Shown: positions 34,491 to 43,622 of the stretch, piece after piece
Layout of the letters: each line of letters begins with the position of its first letter
How positions within the stretch are numbered: position 1 is the stretch's first letter
DNA from: Sporosarcina ureae
GTDB lineage: Bacteria; Bacillota; Bacilli; Bacillales_A; Planococcaceae
Assembly: GCF_002109325.1 (NCBI RefSeq)
Contig: NZ_CP015348.1
Coordinates: forward strand, 647,501 to 711,500
Length of the DNA: 64,000 nucleotides
Reading direction: 5' to 3'
The notes under the pieces: model-generated
The model's input: only the letters and a program-made list of their open reading frames with translations
Told to the model about the DNA's origin: nothing
Database searches by the model: none
Translations under genes and position numbers: made by a program

Positions 34491-35555
34491 TTAAACGATC
34501 ATTTGATTCCGTCCTTGATCTTTTGCTATGTAAAGTTTGCGATCTGCTTCTTTTATTGCATCATGTATTGAAGTTCCAGTAGGCCAGGATGCTATTCCAA
34601 TAGAAACAGTTATCGGTATAGCTTGATTTAGTCCCACTTCAAAATGTGTGTGACGAATATTTTCTTGAATTTCTGCTACTGTCTGAGTGATACTATCTTT
34701 ATCCTCTATACAGATCCACAATAAAAATTCTTCCCCACCGTATCGCGCGGCTTGCAATGTATCTTTTTCAAACGACTTAAGTATCTCTGATAACTCTATT
34801 AGAGTATCGTCGCCTGCGGCATGACCGTATTCATCATTCAACTCCTTGAAATGATCTACGTCAATCATCACCATAAAGTGATGCGTATTCTTTTCATTCA
34901 TTTTGTGTTTAATCTCTGCACGTCGAATGCATTCTTGACGGGTAAGTAGTTTAGTCAATTGATCATGCGTGGCGAGAAATTCCAGCTGTTGCTTCATAAT
35001 AAGTCGACCGTTTTCAATTTCGATAACTGTATAGTAGATAAATGTGGCAAGTAAAAATGACGAAAACCGTAAAAAGCCAATCTGTTTGAGTATCTCTAGC
35101 CCGTCATACGGATAGAATATAAGAGGTATATCGGATATAAACCAACAGATAGTAATCAATACGAATATATCCCAGACTTTTTTACGATTCCCAATTATTC
35201 GCATGTATACTAAAGCAAATATAGTCGGGAGCGACATACCAAATACAATTCCTGGAATGGCCCCGTCTCCTCCAAGAAAATAACGCCATATACAAGCAAT
35301 AACTAACACAGGCATCGTTATATGCCATCCACTAAATATTGCGAGCATAATGAGCGGAATTAAACGTAAATCCAGGCGGTAATTACTAAATTGAATGGGT
35401 AAGTAGAACATAGAAATTACTGTGATCGACATCAATATCACTATGTAAAACTGGAGCCGACGTCTGGAAAATCGTTCCCGATAACCGAGTAACGTTGTGA
35501 CTGCCAAATGACTAAGCAAAATGACGGCTAAATTGGATAATATTGATTGAATCAT
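34491..35555 (-). CDS. Membrane-bound diguanylate cyclase (5TM-LYT + GGDEF)
   Basis: 354 residues. The N-terminal part (about 1-175) has five to six hydrophobic helices of the 5TM-5TMR_LYT sensor type, including DLRLIPLIMLAIFSGW. The C-terminal GGDEF domain (about 195-354) has DQLTKLLTR, DVDHFKELND and the active-site loop ARYGGEEFLLW, so cyclic-di-GMP synthesis is expected. The RxxD inhibitory I-site five residues before GGEEF is absent, suggesting no product feedback. Resembles DgcK (YhcK) of Bacillus. SD AAAGGAG; monocistronic. Confidence 0.88.
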   Translation of the reverse strand: MIQSILSNLAVILLSHLAVTTLLGYRERFSRRRLQFYIVILMSITVISMFYLPIQFSNYRLDLRLIPLIMLAIFSGWHITMPVLVIACIWRYFLGGDGAIPGIVFGMSLPTIFALVYMRIIGNRKKVWDIFVLITICWFISDIPLIFYPYDGLEILKQIGFLRFSSFLLATFIYYTVIEIENGRLIMKQQLEFLATHDQLTKLLTRQECIRRAEIKHKMNEKNTHHFMVMIDVDHFKELNDEYGHAAGDDTLIELSEILKSFEKDTLQAARYGGEEFLLWICIEDKDSITQTVAEIQENIRHTHFEVGLNQAIPITVSIGIASWPTGTSIHDAIKEADRKLYIAKDQGRNQMIV

Positions 35556-35690
35556 TATTGTCTTGCTCCTTTAATTATGTAGCTAACAAAAGTCAGATGA
35601 ATAGTAGTTAAGTAGAACTATACATGATAAAGGGTTCTAATTTCTACTACATCCGTTAAATAGGAGATGTTTTATAGACGACACCAATGA

Positions 35691-36284
35691 TTATTTTTGG
35701 TTTGTACTTTGTATAGACAAAAACAAGCCCGCGTATAATGATTCCACACTTTCTACAGAAATCCCGGAATTGACTATTGTCGAAAGGGTATTACGGTTTA
35801 ATTGACAACCATCGCACACTTTTTGCCAAAATGGATTTAATAGATCTTGTGTTTTGGCCAGAACTGGTTGTTTCATTTTGACATGCTCAAAAAATAAAAT
35901 TGTACTACCTGGTTTGCTAACACGCTGAATTTCTTTCAAGGCTAGAATTGGATCTGGTATTGTACAAAATACTAATGTCGCGATCACCGTGTCAAATGAA
36001 TTGTCAGGAAAAGGCAATGATTCCGCTTTTGCTTCATATAAAGTAATAGGCACACTGGCATTTCTACCTCGGCTTACTGCCAAGCGACTCATTTGAGGAT
36101 TCGGTTCAATTGCGGCCACGTGATTCGCCTGTTGATAATAAGGAAAATTGATACCCGTTCCAGAACCAATTTCTAATACGTTTCCTTGTGCATTACGGAT
36201 TAACTCCGTTCGAACTCTTTTAAATCTAGTCATTTCTAAAGGCTTCATAGCCACGTCATAGATTCTAGGAAATAAACTTGCCAT
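35691..36284 (-). CDS. Class I SAM-dependent methyltransferase (UbiE/Methyltransf_11)
   Basis: 197 residues from the ATG at 36284 (AAAGGAG 8 nt upstream). Motif I VLEIGSGTGINFPYY, motif II acidic AIEPNPQM and the post-motif region DSFDTVIATLVFCTIPDP are typical of small-molecule methyltransferases. The target is unknown. The tail holds one Cys-rich stretch (FWQKVCDGCQLNRNT) also seen in related methyltransferase-like family members. Monocistronic. Confidence 0.85.
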   Translation of the reverse strand: MASLFPRIYDVAMKPLEMTRFKRVRTELIRNAQGNVLEIGSGTGINFPYYQQANHVAAIEPNPQMSRLAVSRGRNASVPITLYEAKAESLPFPDNSFDTVIATLVFCTIPDPILALKEIQRVSKPGSTILFFEHVKMKQPVLAKTQDLLNPFWQKVCDGCQLNRNTLSTIVNSGISVESVESLYAGLFLSIQSTNQK

Positions 36285-36374
36285 TAGTAGAACTCCTTTT
36301 GTCGCTTCATAATTATTCATCAGACATTGCGTAGTTGTGGTTATCTGAATGTCTAAAGATATTCCCCCAAAATA

Positions 36375-36701
36375 TCAGACGTATTCTTTTATTGCATCCA
36401 CTAAAATCTGTTCTTTGATTTGATAATGCGTGGCTTGCCAGATGCCTCGTTTATCTTTCACTATCAATAATTGAGGAACTTCGTGAGGAACACCTAGATC
36501 CGATTCAATAGTAGCGGATAGTTTCTTACTTATTTGGGTGATGACGATATATATTGGAAGTTCTGTACGCAGTCCATCCAACTCCTTTTTAGCCGCTAAA
36601 CTGCTGATAGATGTCATACTAGATTTAAATAACAAGAACGGTTGTGTATCCGACCCTTCTAGCAACTCACGCCATTCGTCGATTTTTTTAATTCTTTTCA
36701 T
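36375..36701 (-). CDS. ytxJ: YtxJ-like protein lacking the redox cysteine
   Basis: 108 residues with a thioredoxin-like fold of the YtxJ (DUF2847, bacillithiol-system) family: PFLLFKSSMTSISSLAA, PIYIVITQISKKLSATIES, GVPHEVPQLLIVKDKRGIWQATHY. In YtxJ the first segment carries a single redox Cys (TCPIS); here it reads TSISS and the protein has no Cys at all, so monothiol bacilliredoxin chemistry is impossible. A structural or regulatory role, or decay, is implied. GGAGAG is 8 nt before the ATG. Confidence 0.75.
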   Translation of the reverse strand: MKRIKKIDEWRELLEGSDTQPFLLFKSSMTSISSLAAKKELDGLRTELPIYIVITQISKKLSATIESDLGVPHEVPQLLIVKDKRGIWQATHYQIKEQILVDAIKEYV

Positions 36702-36816
36702 CTTGCATTCTCTCCTTAAATGAAAAAACTATGAAATATAGTAGATACTTCTATTCTATACAGCGTTCGATGTGCATTCCTCTTTTTTGCTTATGTACAT
36801 TAAGCATTATAATCAG

Positions 36817-36846
36817 AAAAATCCTCACTTTTATAAGTGAGGATTA
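36817..36846 (-). terminator. Terminator of tlp
   Basis: AATCCTCACTT (36820-36830) pairs with AAGTGAGGATT (36835-36845). On the reverse strand it is followed by TTTT. Confidence 0.75.
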
Positions 36847-36867
36847 TACATATTCTATGTGAAAAGC

Positions 36868-37089
36868 TTATAAATAACCATTGATTCGTGACTTGTCTTC
36901 TTCAATTATTTCTTCCTTTAAAGCCTCGATACTTTCCGCTCTGCGTTCATTTTTCTTTTGGATTTGCTTGAACTCTTCCCCTTCAGCAAACTTCATCGCG
37001 TCTTCTGCGGCCTCCATATTGCTGATGGTTTTATTCAATCGTTTTTTATTATCTGCAGGGTCATTCGGTTTTGGATACTTGTTCGCCAT
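36868..37089 (-). CDS. tlp: Small acid-soluble spore protein Tlp
   Basis: 73 residues, very hydrophilic. The N-terminal KYPKPNDPADNKKRL, EAAEDAMKFA and the KKNERRAESIEALKEEIIEE block match the Tlp (thioredoxin-like) family of minor spore proteins, which are made in the forespore. This marks the organism as a spore former. ATG at 37089 (GGGAG 8 nt upstream); the adjacent ATG at 37092 is also possible. Forespore sigma-G control is expected from the family. Confidence 0.85.
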   Translation of the reverse strand: MANKYPKPNDPADNKKRLNKTISNMEAAEDAMKFAEGEEFKQIQKKNERRAESIEALKEEIIEEDKSRINGYL

Positions 37090-37177
37090 CATATGCACTC
37101 CCTTATATATATTTGGGTAATCTACGATAGCTTTTCCTACTTCCTTTGAATTATGCAGAATTTAAATCAACAATCCA

Positions 37178-39187
37178 TTATTTACGTAGATCAGATGTAT
37201 CCAGACTGTCGAATGCTTGCTGCAAAGGCTCTTTCAATGCAGGGGCAAGAGTTTTAGAATATTCTGCAGTAATGTGGTTATCATCACGATAGACGATAAT
37301 ATTACCGATTACAGGTGAACAAGTTGTTTCATCGCAAAATGAATCTGTAAGGTCTGCGAAGAATACATTCGAAGGAATTCCCTCTGTCACTTTCCACGGA
37401 TCTTCTTTCGCAATAGCTTCATCCCGTGGTACAGAACACTCCAAAGGATCATCAGCTTGTTCTAGACAGACAGGGATAATAGTCTTCATACGTGGATTAT
37501 CACGAATAGCAAAAACGGTAGTGATTCCTTCAAGTCTCTTCCACTGATTAATGAACCCTCTCGGTACTTTTGGACGTTTATTCACTGTAGACGTCGTAAA
37601 AACAAGGTCAGGTGGATCTTTAATTAGCATATCTATTAAATTCTTATTCCACGGAATACATGCTTCTGTTAAGTTTCCTTTACTATCTTCGTCTGTAAAC
37701 CGACATCCGTCATGGCTATATAAATCGATTTTAAAATTCATTTCTTTTGATAGCTCAATCAATGCGGGAAACCAGTGTCCAGAGTGTGAGCCGCCTACAA
37801 GTGCCACAGTAAAATCATAGTCTCTTAATACGCCATAAGAACATTTTCTAACCTCTATAAGATTGGCTGACTGGCATTCTAAATCTTTATAAAATGACGG
37901 TAGATCTGTTTTGATTTCCACTGGTGAAGGAATGGGTTCAACTTCAGGTATATTTTTTAATTGATAAAAATTCACCTCCGCACCTGGATAATCTTTAATT
38001 TCTACTACGTCCGAGCTGGCTGTTGCTTTCTCGATATAAGCCGAAATAGAAAATATCGAGCTACAAGCAAGCACTAACATCATAGTCAGCACGAAGACCA
38101 GTTTCCCTTTCTGCTGGTTTCTACCTATTTTCTGAACAGGCTTCTCCAATAACTTAGTAGAAATCATAGATAAACCAAACGTTATAATGACGAGCAGAAT
38201 GCCGTCTACGATCGGAACGGTTTCCACTTCCATGTAGGACCGATAGAAAATCAACAATGGCCAATGCCATAAATACACACCATATGAAAGACTACCTAAA
38301 TAAATCAGCGGTTTTGTCGCCAAAAATCGGTTGACTCCATATACGGTAATGCTTTCAGAAGCAATTAAAATAAGTAATGCGCCACTAATAGGTAGTAACG
38401 CCAAGTAACCAGGGAAAACTGTAGAAACTGGTAGTATGACTCCTGTTAAACAGATGATTAGTAGACCGAACCATCCTAGTACCACACTAAGTCTTTTATT
38501 GAATACTAAGTACGGAGAGAGTAACGCAAAAATACCGCCGATACTGAACTCCCACATTCTTGTGAATGTATTGAAGTACGCAAAAGGCTGATTAACGTTT
38601 GTTTGATAGATTGAGAAGATCATCGACAAAAAACATACGATAATAAGTGATCCTAGTAGTGTTTTATAAACAGGCGTCTTCAAAACTTTACGTGCGATAT
38701 AATATGTACTAGATAGTATGATAGGCCATAGAAGATAGAATTGTCCTTGAACACTTAAAGACCAAAAATGTTGAAATGGACTAGCCAAATTATCTTTCGC
38801 TAAATAATCAACAGAATCAAACGCCAGTCGCCAATTTTCAAAATAAAACGTAGAGGCCATCATATGCGAAATGATTTCTCCCCATTCAAACTGAGGAAGA
38901 AATATCACTGCCATAATTCCAGTAAAAATCACGACGACGATTGCTTGCGGAAATAATCTCCTTGTTAAATTCAGAAAATAATCGATGAAATTCACTGAAC
39001 CTGTGCGTTCTATCCGCGATAATATAGAAAGTGTCATCAAATAACCGGAAATGATAAAGAATACATCAATTCCTCCCGAAACCCTTCCTAACCATATATG
39101 GTAAATCACGATTAATAACGTAGCAATTGTTCGTATCCCTTCTATTTCAGGACGAAATCTCTTGTTCGGTAATAATAGATCTTTCAT
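37178..39187 (-). CDS. OafA/YrhL-type membrane O-acyltransferase with SGNH domain
   Basis: 669 residues. The N-terminal acyltransferase-3 domain (about 10-370) has ten helices, the RPEIEGIRTIATLLIVIYH start with its catalytic His, and LFPQ/FQHFWSLSVQGQFYL motifs. The C-terminal extracellular SGNH hydrolase-like domain (about 430-660) carries GGSHSGHW (nucleophile Ser) and DDNHIT (Asp/His). Such proteins move acetyl groups across the membrane onto cell-wall polymers or exopolysaccharide (OatA-like). It lies next to a large anchored glycosidase-like gene. SD GGGGGAAG. Confidence 0.88.
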   Translation of the reverse strand: MKDLLLPNKRFRPEIEGIRTIATLLIVIYHIWLGRVSGGIDVFFIISGYLMTLSILSRIERTGSVNFIDYFLNLTRRLFPQAIVVVIFTGIMAVIFLPQFEWGEIISHMMASTFYFENWRLAFDSVDYLAKDNLASPFQHFWSLSVQGQFYLLWPIILSSTYYIARKVLKTPVYKTLLGSLIIVCFLSMIFSIYQTNVNQPFAYFNTFTRMWEFSIGGIFALLSPYLVFNKRLSVVLGWFGLLIICLTGVILPVSTVFPGYLALLPISGALLILIASESITVYGVNRFLATKPLIYLGSLSYGVYLWHWPLLIFYRSYMEVETVPIVDGILLVIITFGLSMISTKLLEKPVQKIGRNQQKGKLVFVLTMMLVLACSSIFSISAYIEKATASSDVVEIKDYPGAEVNFYQLKNIPEVEPIPSPVEIKTDLPSFYKDLECQSANLIEVRKCSYGVLRDYDFTVALVGGSHSGHWFPALIELSKEMNFKIDLYSHDGCRFTDEDSKGNLTEACIPWNKNLIDMLIKDPPDLVFTTSTVNKRPKVPRGFINQWKRLEGITTVFAIRDNPRMKTIIPVCLEQADDPLECSVPRDEAIAKEDPWKVTEGIPSNVFFADLTDSFCDETTCSPVIGNIIVYRDDNHITAEYSKTLAPALKEPLQQAFDSLDTSDLRK

Positions 39188-39356
39188 TTACTTCCCCCAT
39201 CTGAAAAATCTTCTTCAATTTAGTTCATTGATTACTATATCACAAATTCATTCTGGTTTTTACTTCTATTTACAATGAAAATAAGCGGCTACACATCAAT
39301 AAAACACAAAGAAAAACAGAAGCGACGAAAGGCTTCTGTTTCTTCTTTATCCTGAA

Positions 39357-42300
39357 TCATTTCACTTTAAATGCGTCTTGTAAGTAATAATAGGACTTCT
39401 TCAATCGCTCCTCATACATCGGTACTTGCCAGTTATCCCATGTGTAACTCTTTAAGGCATCTACTTTCATACGATCTACTCGTGGGAATGAATCAAGTAC
39501 TTCTCCGTCAGCAGAAGTTAGAACGGCTCCGATGAAAATTTCATCTACGATCGTACTTGTTCGTCTTCCATCTTCCAATAAATTCTCAGTGAATTCTTTT
39601 CTGCTTGGATCTTGTGCTTGTAGCAGCATCCAAGGAATTCTCAACTCCAGCATGCCGTCTTTTATATGGTAATCAGCAAGTGAATCATACGTTTTAGATT
39701 CTGGATCTCCATTGCCTTCTCGCAATTTACCCGTTTCATAGGAGCTGAATGGAATCGTACGTTTTTCGTTTTCCACATAGTATTCCCCATTGAGCGCATA
39801 GTGCATTGGAATAAACTGATCAGTTCGGTCTTTCATTGTTTGGTCGGGCACGTATCCAACATCTTCCCCATAGTCATGATGGAATAAATCATAATGCGGA
39901 TCAATCAACATACGAGATTTTCCACCATTGATTTTCGCAATAAATTCTAAGCCATTTGTAAATTGTATATCATTTATTCGACTAGCTCTACTGTTTCCAC
40001 GATTCGGTACAGTATCGAAAACGATATTAAGAGCGTCCATTTCACTTACTTCAGACTCCTTATAATCCATTCGTATATATAAGAATGTCTCATCATGGTC
40101 GATGTACATCTTTTCCAATGGTCCTTTTTGGCTTTCATATAACGGTTCACCGGTCCAATCCTCTTCGTAACCTGCTACTTTGATTTTCAAAGGTTCAAAA
40201 CTGACTAGACCAAATCTCTGTTCATTTGTTTGTGTGTTGGACCAGTATGGACGTCGATCAGGATTATCATATTCTGCAGTGTTCCATGTTCGTTTGAACC
40301 ACTCATCTTGCCAAGAGAATACCAAGGCCCCCATCATGTTCTCATGTAAAATATCTTCATATAAGTGAGTCAAGATTTCTCCTTGCTGTTCCTCGGATAT
40401 AAAGCCTTGGTTCCAGCCAAATGGATTATTATGCGCTTTTCCACGTGAAGCTGGAATACCAAATTCAGATATCAGAATAGGTATACGATGTGCTTCATGT
40501 AAATCTTTCAGATAACCTGCATAGTTATTTTTCTGTCCTCTGAAATCTATAAACTCACGATACTTCTTCTCATAATTCAAGAAGTCGGGATAGTATGGAT
40601 ACACGTGATACGATGCAAATTGTCCCGGCTTGTTCATTTCGTTCTTTGTATAGATTAAGTTCGGATTAACTGACACTATATCTTCCTTGCCCGATGAATC
40701 GGAGGGGTGTGTGAGCAGATCCGTAGTGACCCAGTTGACGAAGCTCATTGGGCGGATTTGTTGATAGCTTTTCACTTCATGAGAGACTAAAACATCCATT
40801 TGTTCAGCTAACCAGTATTCAAATGCCGCGGCACCTTTAGTTTCAAAATAGGTCCCTTGATATTCCCCTAGATTGGGATGAATCTTATTCGTGTTTTCCA
40901 CCATAAACGGATACCATTCGATACCGATCATCCAAGCCGTCACCCACTGTGAAATGTCTGAATCATAAACACCCGAGGCATGGCCAGGACGTGGCTTCAC
41001 ATCAGCGTTCCCATGAATAACATCTACTAGTTGAATCATTTCCTTTTGAAAATCTTCCAAATTCTCTTTTTCAAATGCATTTAGAGATTCTTCAAGATTT
41101 TCTTCATTAATCCAGACACCATGCATGACATAAATCGGGTCATCATGGATGTCATTATACGCCTTTAGTGCATGATAAAAACCTGGAGGATGGAGTGTAT
41201 ACACACGAATCGTATTCGCATTCATCTCACCGATAGCTTCAAACCACCTATAGTATTCTTCTTCTGTAATAGCAGCTTCACCAGGAAATGCTCCCGGCTT
41301 CCCCATTCCAATATTGACACCTTTAACAATCATCGGTGTCCACTTACCATCTTGTAGAACCTCTAGATATTTTCCATTCATTCGAGAATTCATCTGGATT
41401 CCATCTCTTTTTGGCTCTTCTGAAACTTCCTCTTCTACTTGTCCAAATTTCGTCAACACGCCCTGCATCATAGGAACATAAGCAGCCCAGAAAAAAGTCT
41501 TATCTGTTGATCTCTGAAGTGTTTTATAGACGTTCGCAATACCTTTTACTTGATATATGCTAGGAACGTCAGTCATATTATTGAATTTCCCTGCCAAATA
41601 GAAGCTTTCTGAAACACCCGATGTATTACGAATTACAGCATCAAATTTAGTTGGAATACCCTTCTCCACTAATTTTTTTGTACCTTTAGTTGTAAGATCC
41701 CACTCATATGTAGCTAGTGTTTCCCCTTTTTCAGCTGTTACGATATCGAACCATGCGTGAAATGGATGTGAACCCGAAACATTCAAACGTTCTTGAGCTA
41801 GATCGTTAAATTGTATATGAATCCCTTCACCAGAAACCTCTTGATCTTGCTGTAATCCAAGTACCTCTCCTGTACTATCATTTACTAGTAGAAATCCAGG
41901 GCCGCTAGAATTCCATGTAGTTTGTGGCTCTGAAAAAACTTTCTGTACTTCTTCGTTTTTTTCTGGATCTAGTTCATCTACATAAATACCTTTCCAACCA
42001 GAGAACGTCATACCTAAACGATCAGCTACACGCGTCCGTACTTTTTCACTAGTAGGTGCAGAAAAGGAATCAAACTCTGCTATAAACATCGATGGCTGTT
42101 TTGTATTGAGACGCTTTAACATACGCTGCCATTCTACTTCACTAAGACCACCATGTGTTTTTTCATATACAGCAAGCAAAGGATCCATATCATTCTGTTC
42201 AATTTCGTCAGTATTGGCTGTATTGGCTAAATAAATAATATCCGTTTTTAAATAGTCTTCTGGCAATGGACGTAATTCGGAAATACCTTTGCCTTCAACA

Positions 42301-42536
42301 TTCGTGAATCCCCCATAATAATCACGTGCAGGGTCAAAAGGTTTATTATGTGTGGTTTGCACTTTCATATAATTTAAGGTCCAATTAATTCCTAAATGTT
42401 CTGAATAGGAATCTTCGACTGCAGACTTATCTATAATGGCTATTTTCAGAGGTTGAGCACTCTTTAATAACCATAATCCTACAGGAATCACTAATATAAA
42501 TGCACTAATCAACATAAAATTCACTAACTTTTTCAT
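39357..42536 (-). CDS. Large membrane-anchored glycoside-hydrolase-like protein
   Basis: About 1059 residues from the ATG at 42536 (GAGGGAGAG 7 nt upstream). One N-terminal hydrophobic segment (about 4-24) anchors it outside the cell. The first third is a mixed alpha/beta region; residues about 390-760 look like a (beta/alpha)8 glycosidase barrel of the GH2/GH5 kind (GVNIGMGKPGAFPGE, NANTIRVYTLHPPGFYHAL, WMIGIEWYPF with a possible acid/base Glu, PILISEFGIPASRG with a possible nucleophile Glu). The last 250 residues resemble a beta-sandwich, carbohydrate-binding-like domain. Substrate unknown; surface or biofilm polysaccharide is likely. No close family name is claimed. Confidence 0.75.
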   Translation of the reverse strand: MKKLVNFMLISAFILVIPVGLWLLKSAQPLKIAIIDKSAVEDSYSEHLGINWTLNYMKVQTTHNKPFDPARDYYGGFTNVEGKGISELRPLPEDYLKTDIIYLANTANTDEIEQNDMDPLLAVYEKTHGGLSEVEWQRMLKRLNTKQPSMFIAEFDSFSAPTSEKVRTRVADRLGMTFSGWKGIYVDELDPEKNEEVQKVFSEPQTTWNSSGPGFLLVNDSTGEVLGLQQDQEVSGEGIHIQFNDLAQERLNVSGSHPFHAWFDIVTAEKGETLATYEWDLTTKGTKKLVEKGIPTKFDAVIRNTSGVSESFYLAGKFNNMTDVPSIYQVKGIANVYKTLQRSTDKTFFWAAYVPMMQGVLTKFGQVEEEVSEEPKRDGIQMNSRMNGKYLEVLQDGKWTPMIVKGVNIGMGKPGAFPGEAAITEEEYYRWFEAIGEMNANTIRVYTLHPPGFYHALKAYNDIHDDPIYVMHGVWINEENLEESLNAFEKENLEDFQKEMIQLVDVIHGNADVKPRPGHASGVYDSDISQWVTAWMIGIEWYPFMVENTNKIHPNLGEYQGTYFETKGAAAFEYWLAEQMDVLVSHEVKSYQQIRPMSFVNWVTTDLLTHPSDSSGKEDIVSVNPNLIYTKNEMNKPGQFASYHVYPYYPDFLNYEKKYREFIDFRGQKNNYAGYLKDLHEAHRIPILISEFGIPASRGKAHNNPFGWNQGFISEEQQGEILTHLYEDILHENMMGALVFSWQDEWFKRTWNTAEYDNPDRRPYWSNTQTNEQRFGLVSFEPLKIKVAGYEEDWTGEPLYESQKGPLEKMYIDHDETFLYIRMDYKESEVSEMDALNIVFDTVPNRGNSRASRINDIQFTNGLEFIAKINGGKSRMLIDPHYDLFHHDYGEDVGYVPDQTMKDRTDQFIPMHYALNGEYYVENEKRTIPFSSYETGKLREGNGDPESKTYDSLADYHIKDGMLELRIPWMLLQAQDPSRKEFTENLLEDGRRTSTIVDEIFIGAVLTSADGEVLDSFPRVDRMKVDALKSYTWDNWQVPMYEERLKKSYYYLQDAFKVK

Positions 42537-42880
42537 AAGTCTTCTCTCCCTCAACTATTACATTTTCATTTATTGTTGCTTAGTAAGGGTGATTTTCAAC
42601 GAAAGCCAACGAATTTCACCAAATAAAAAGGGTCCATAGTATCATTAATTCAATTCATTTTATCAATTATAACATAATGTAAAACTTTATCACTATATTT
42701 CTTCCATAACGTACTATTGAAAATCTAGTATATTTTTAATTCAAAGGGTAGTTCAGATGATTTTAGGGTATTGTATTAAATGCTGAGCCAATGGTCTGAA
42801 TAAATTTCGATTCCATTATTTTAACGAGTACACCACTTCTACATACATAAAAAAGAGTTGAAATATTGCTCCAACTCTTT
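42537..42880 (-). other. Intergenic region with extended -10 promoter for the glycosidase-like gene
   Basis: The 344-bp gap is strongly AT-rich and has no credible ORF. On the reverse strand TGTTATAAT (42666-42674) is a perfect extended -10 element without a good -35. It would give a leader of about 120 nt ahead of the ATG at 42536. Nothing structured was seen in that leader. Confidence 0.4.
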
Positions 42881-42882
42881 TC
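42848..42882 (-). terminator. Terminator of gmhB
   Basis: AAAAGAGTTG (42851-42860) pairs with CAACTCTTTT (42872-42881), overlapping the stop codon. The T-run on the reverse strand is formed by 42848-42854. Confidence 0.8.
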
Positions 42883-43408
42883 ATCTTTCTATATTATCGA
42901 TAATCCACGGCGTAGCTTGGAGCAAATTTGGAAACACGGCGTCAGCTAACGGATCAGCAGTGCCAAGAAAAACGGTTTTTGTACCTGCATGCTTACCAGC
43001 CATAATATCTGTATCCGTATCCCCTACCATGTAAGATGATGACAAGTCCACTTGGTATTTCTCTGCCAAATCAACGATCAACTTACTGTTAGGCTTACGG
43101 CAATCACAACCTGATTTAGGTTTATGCGGACAGTACGCGACTTCCTGAATGTGAGCGTCTTCTTTAGCCAATTCCGATTGCATATGAGTATGAATAGCTT
43201 GTAACTTAGATTCTTTCATGTAACCAAGTCCCACACCACCTTGGTTGGTCACAACGAAAATGTAATCGAACACTTCATTCAACCGCTTAATCGCCTCTGG
43301 TACACCAGGTAAAAAATAGAGTTGATTTGGCTCGTTGACAAACTTCACACGGCTAGTAAGCACTTCATTAATGACACCGTCCCGATCCAGAAATACGGCT
43401 TTTTTCAT
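42881..43408 (-). CDS. gmhB: D-glycero-manno-heptose-1,7-bisphosphate 7-phosphatase-like HAD phosphatase
   Basis: About 175 residues from the ATG at 43408 (AAGGAG upstream). HAD-IIIA phosphatase: FLDRDGVINE (nucleophile Asp), VVTNQGGVGLGYM, the zinc loop CPHKPKSGCDCRKP and MVGDTDTDIMAGKHAG. This is the GmhB/histidinol-phosphatase branch. In Gram-positives it serves heptose-containing S-layer or polysaccharide glycans or another sugar bisphosphate. It lies upstream of the glycosidase-like gene but with a terminator between. Exact substrate not determinable. Confidence 0.87.
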   Translation of the reverse strand: MKKAVFLDRDGVINEVLTSRVKFVNEPNQLYFLPGVPEAIKRLNEVFDYIFVVTNQGGVGLGYMKESKLQAIHTHMQSELAKEDAHIQEVAYCPHKPKSGCDCRKPNSKLIVDLAEKYQVDLSSSYMVGDTDTDIMAGKHAGTKTVFLGTADPLADAVFPNLLQATPWIIDNIER

Positions 43409-43622
43409 AACGTATTCGCTCCTTAAAATTTCCTTAATGCGTAGCATATCCTTTTAGCATCTTTTTAAACACTAGGCCTATTCATCCAGTATCTTCAGCG
43501 AATCAGTTAGGCAATATCATTGAGGTCTATGATAATAACAACTAATATAGCATGTATGTTAAATTTATAACGAATGCCGAATTACTTTGTGGCAACAACT
43601 AATTATGGGGTGATGCATAGAC

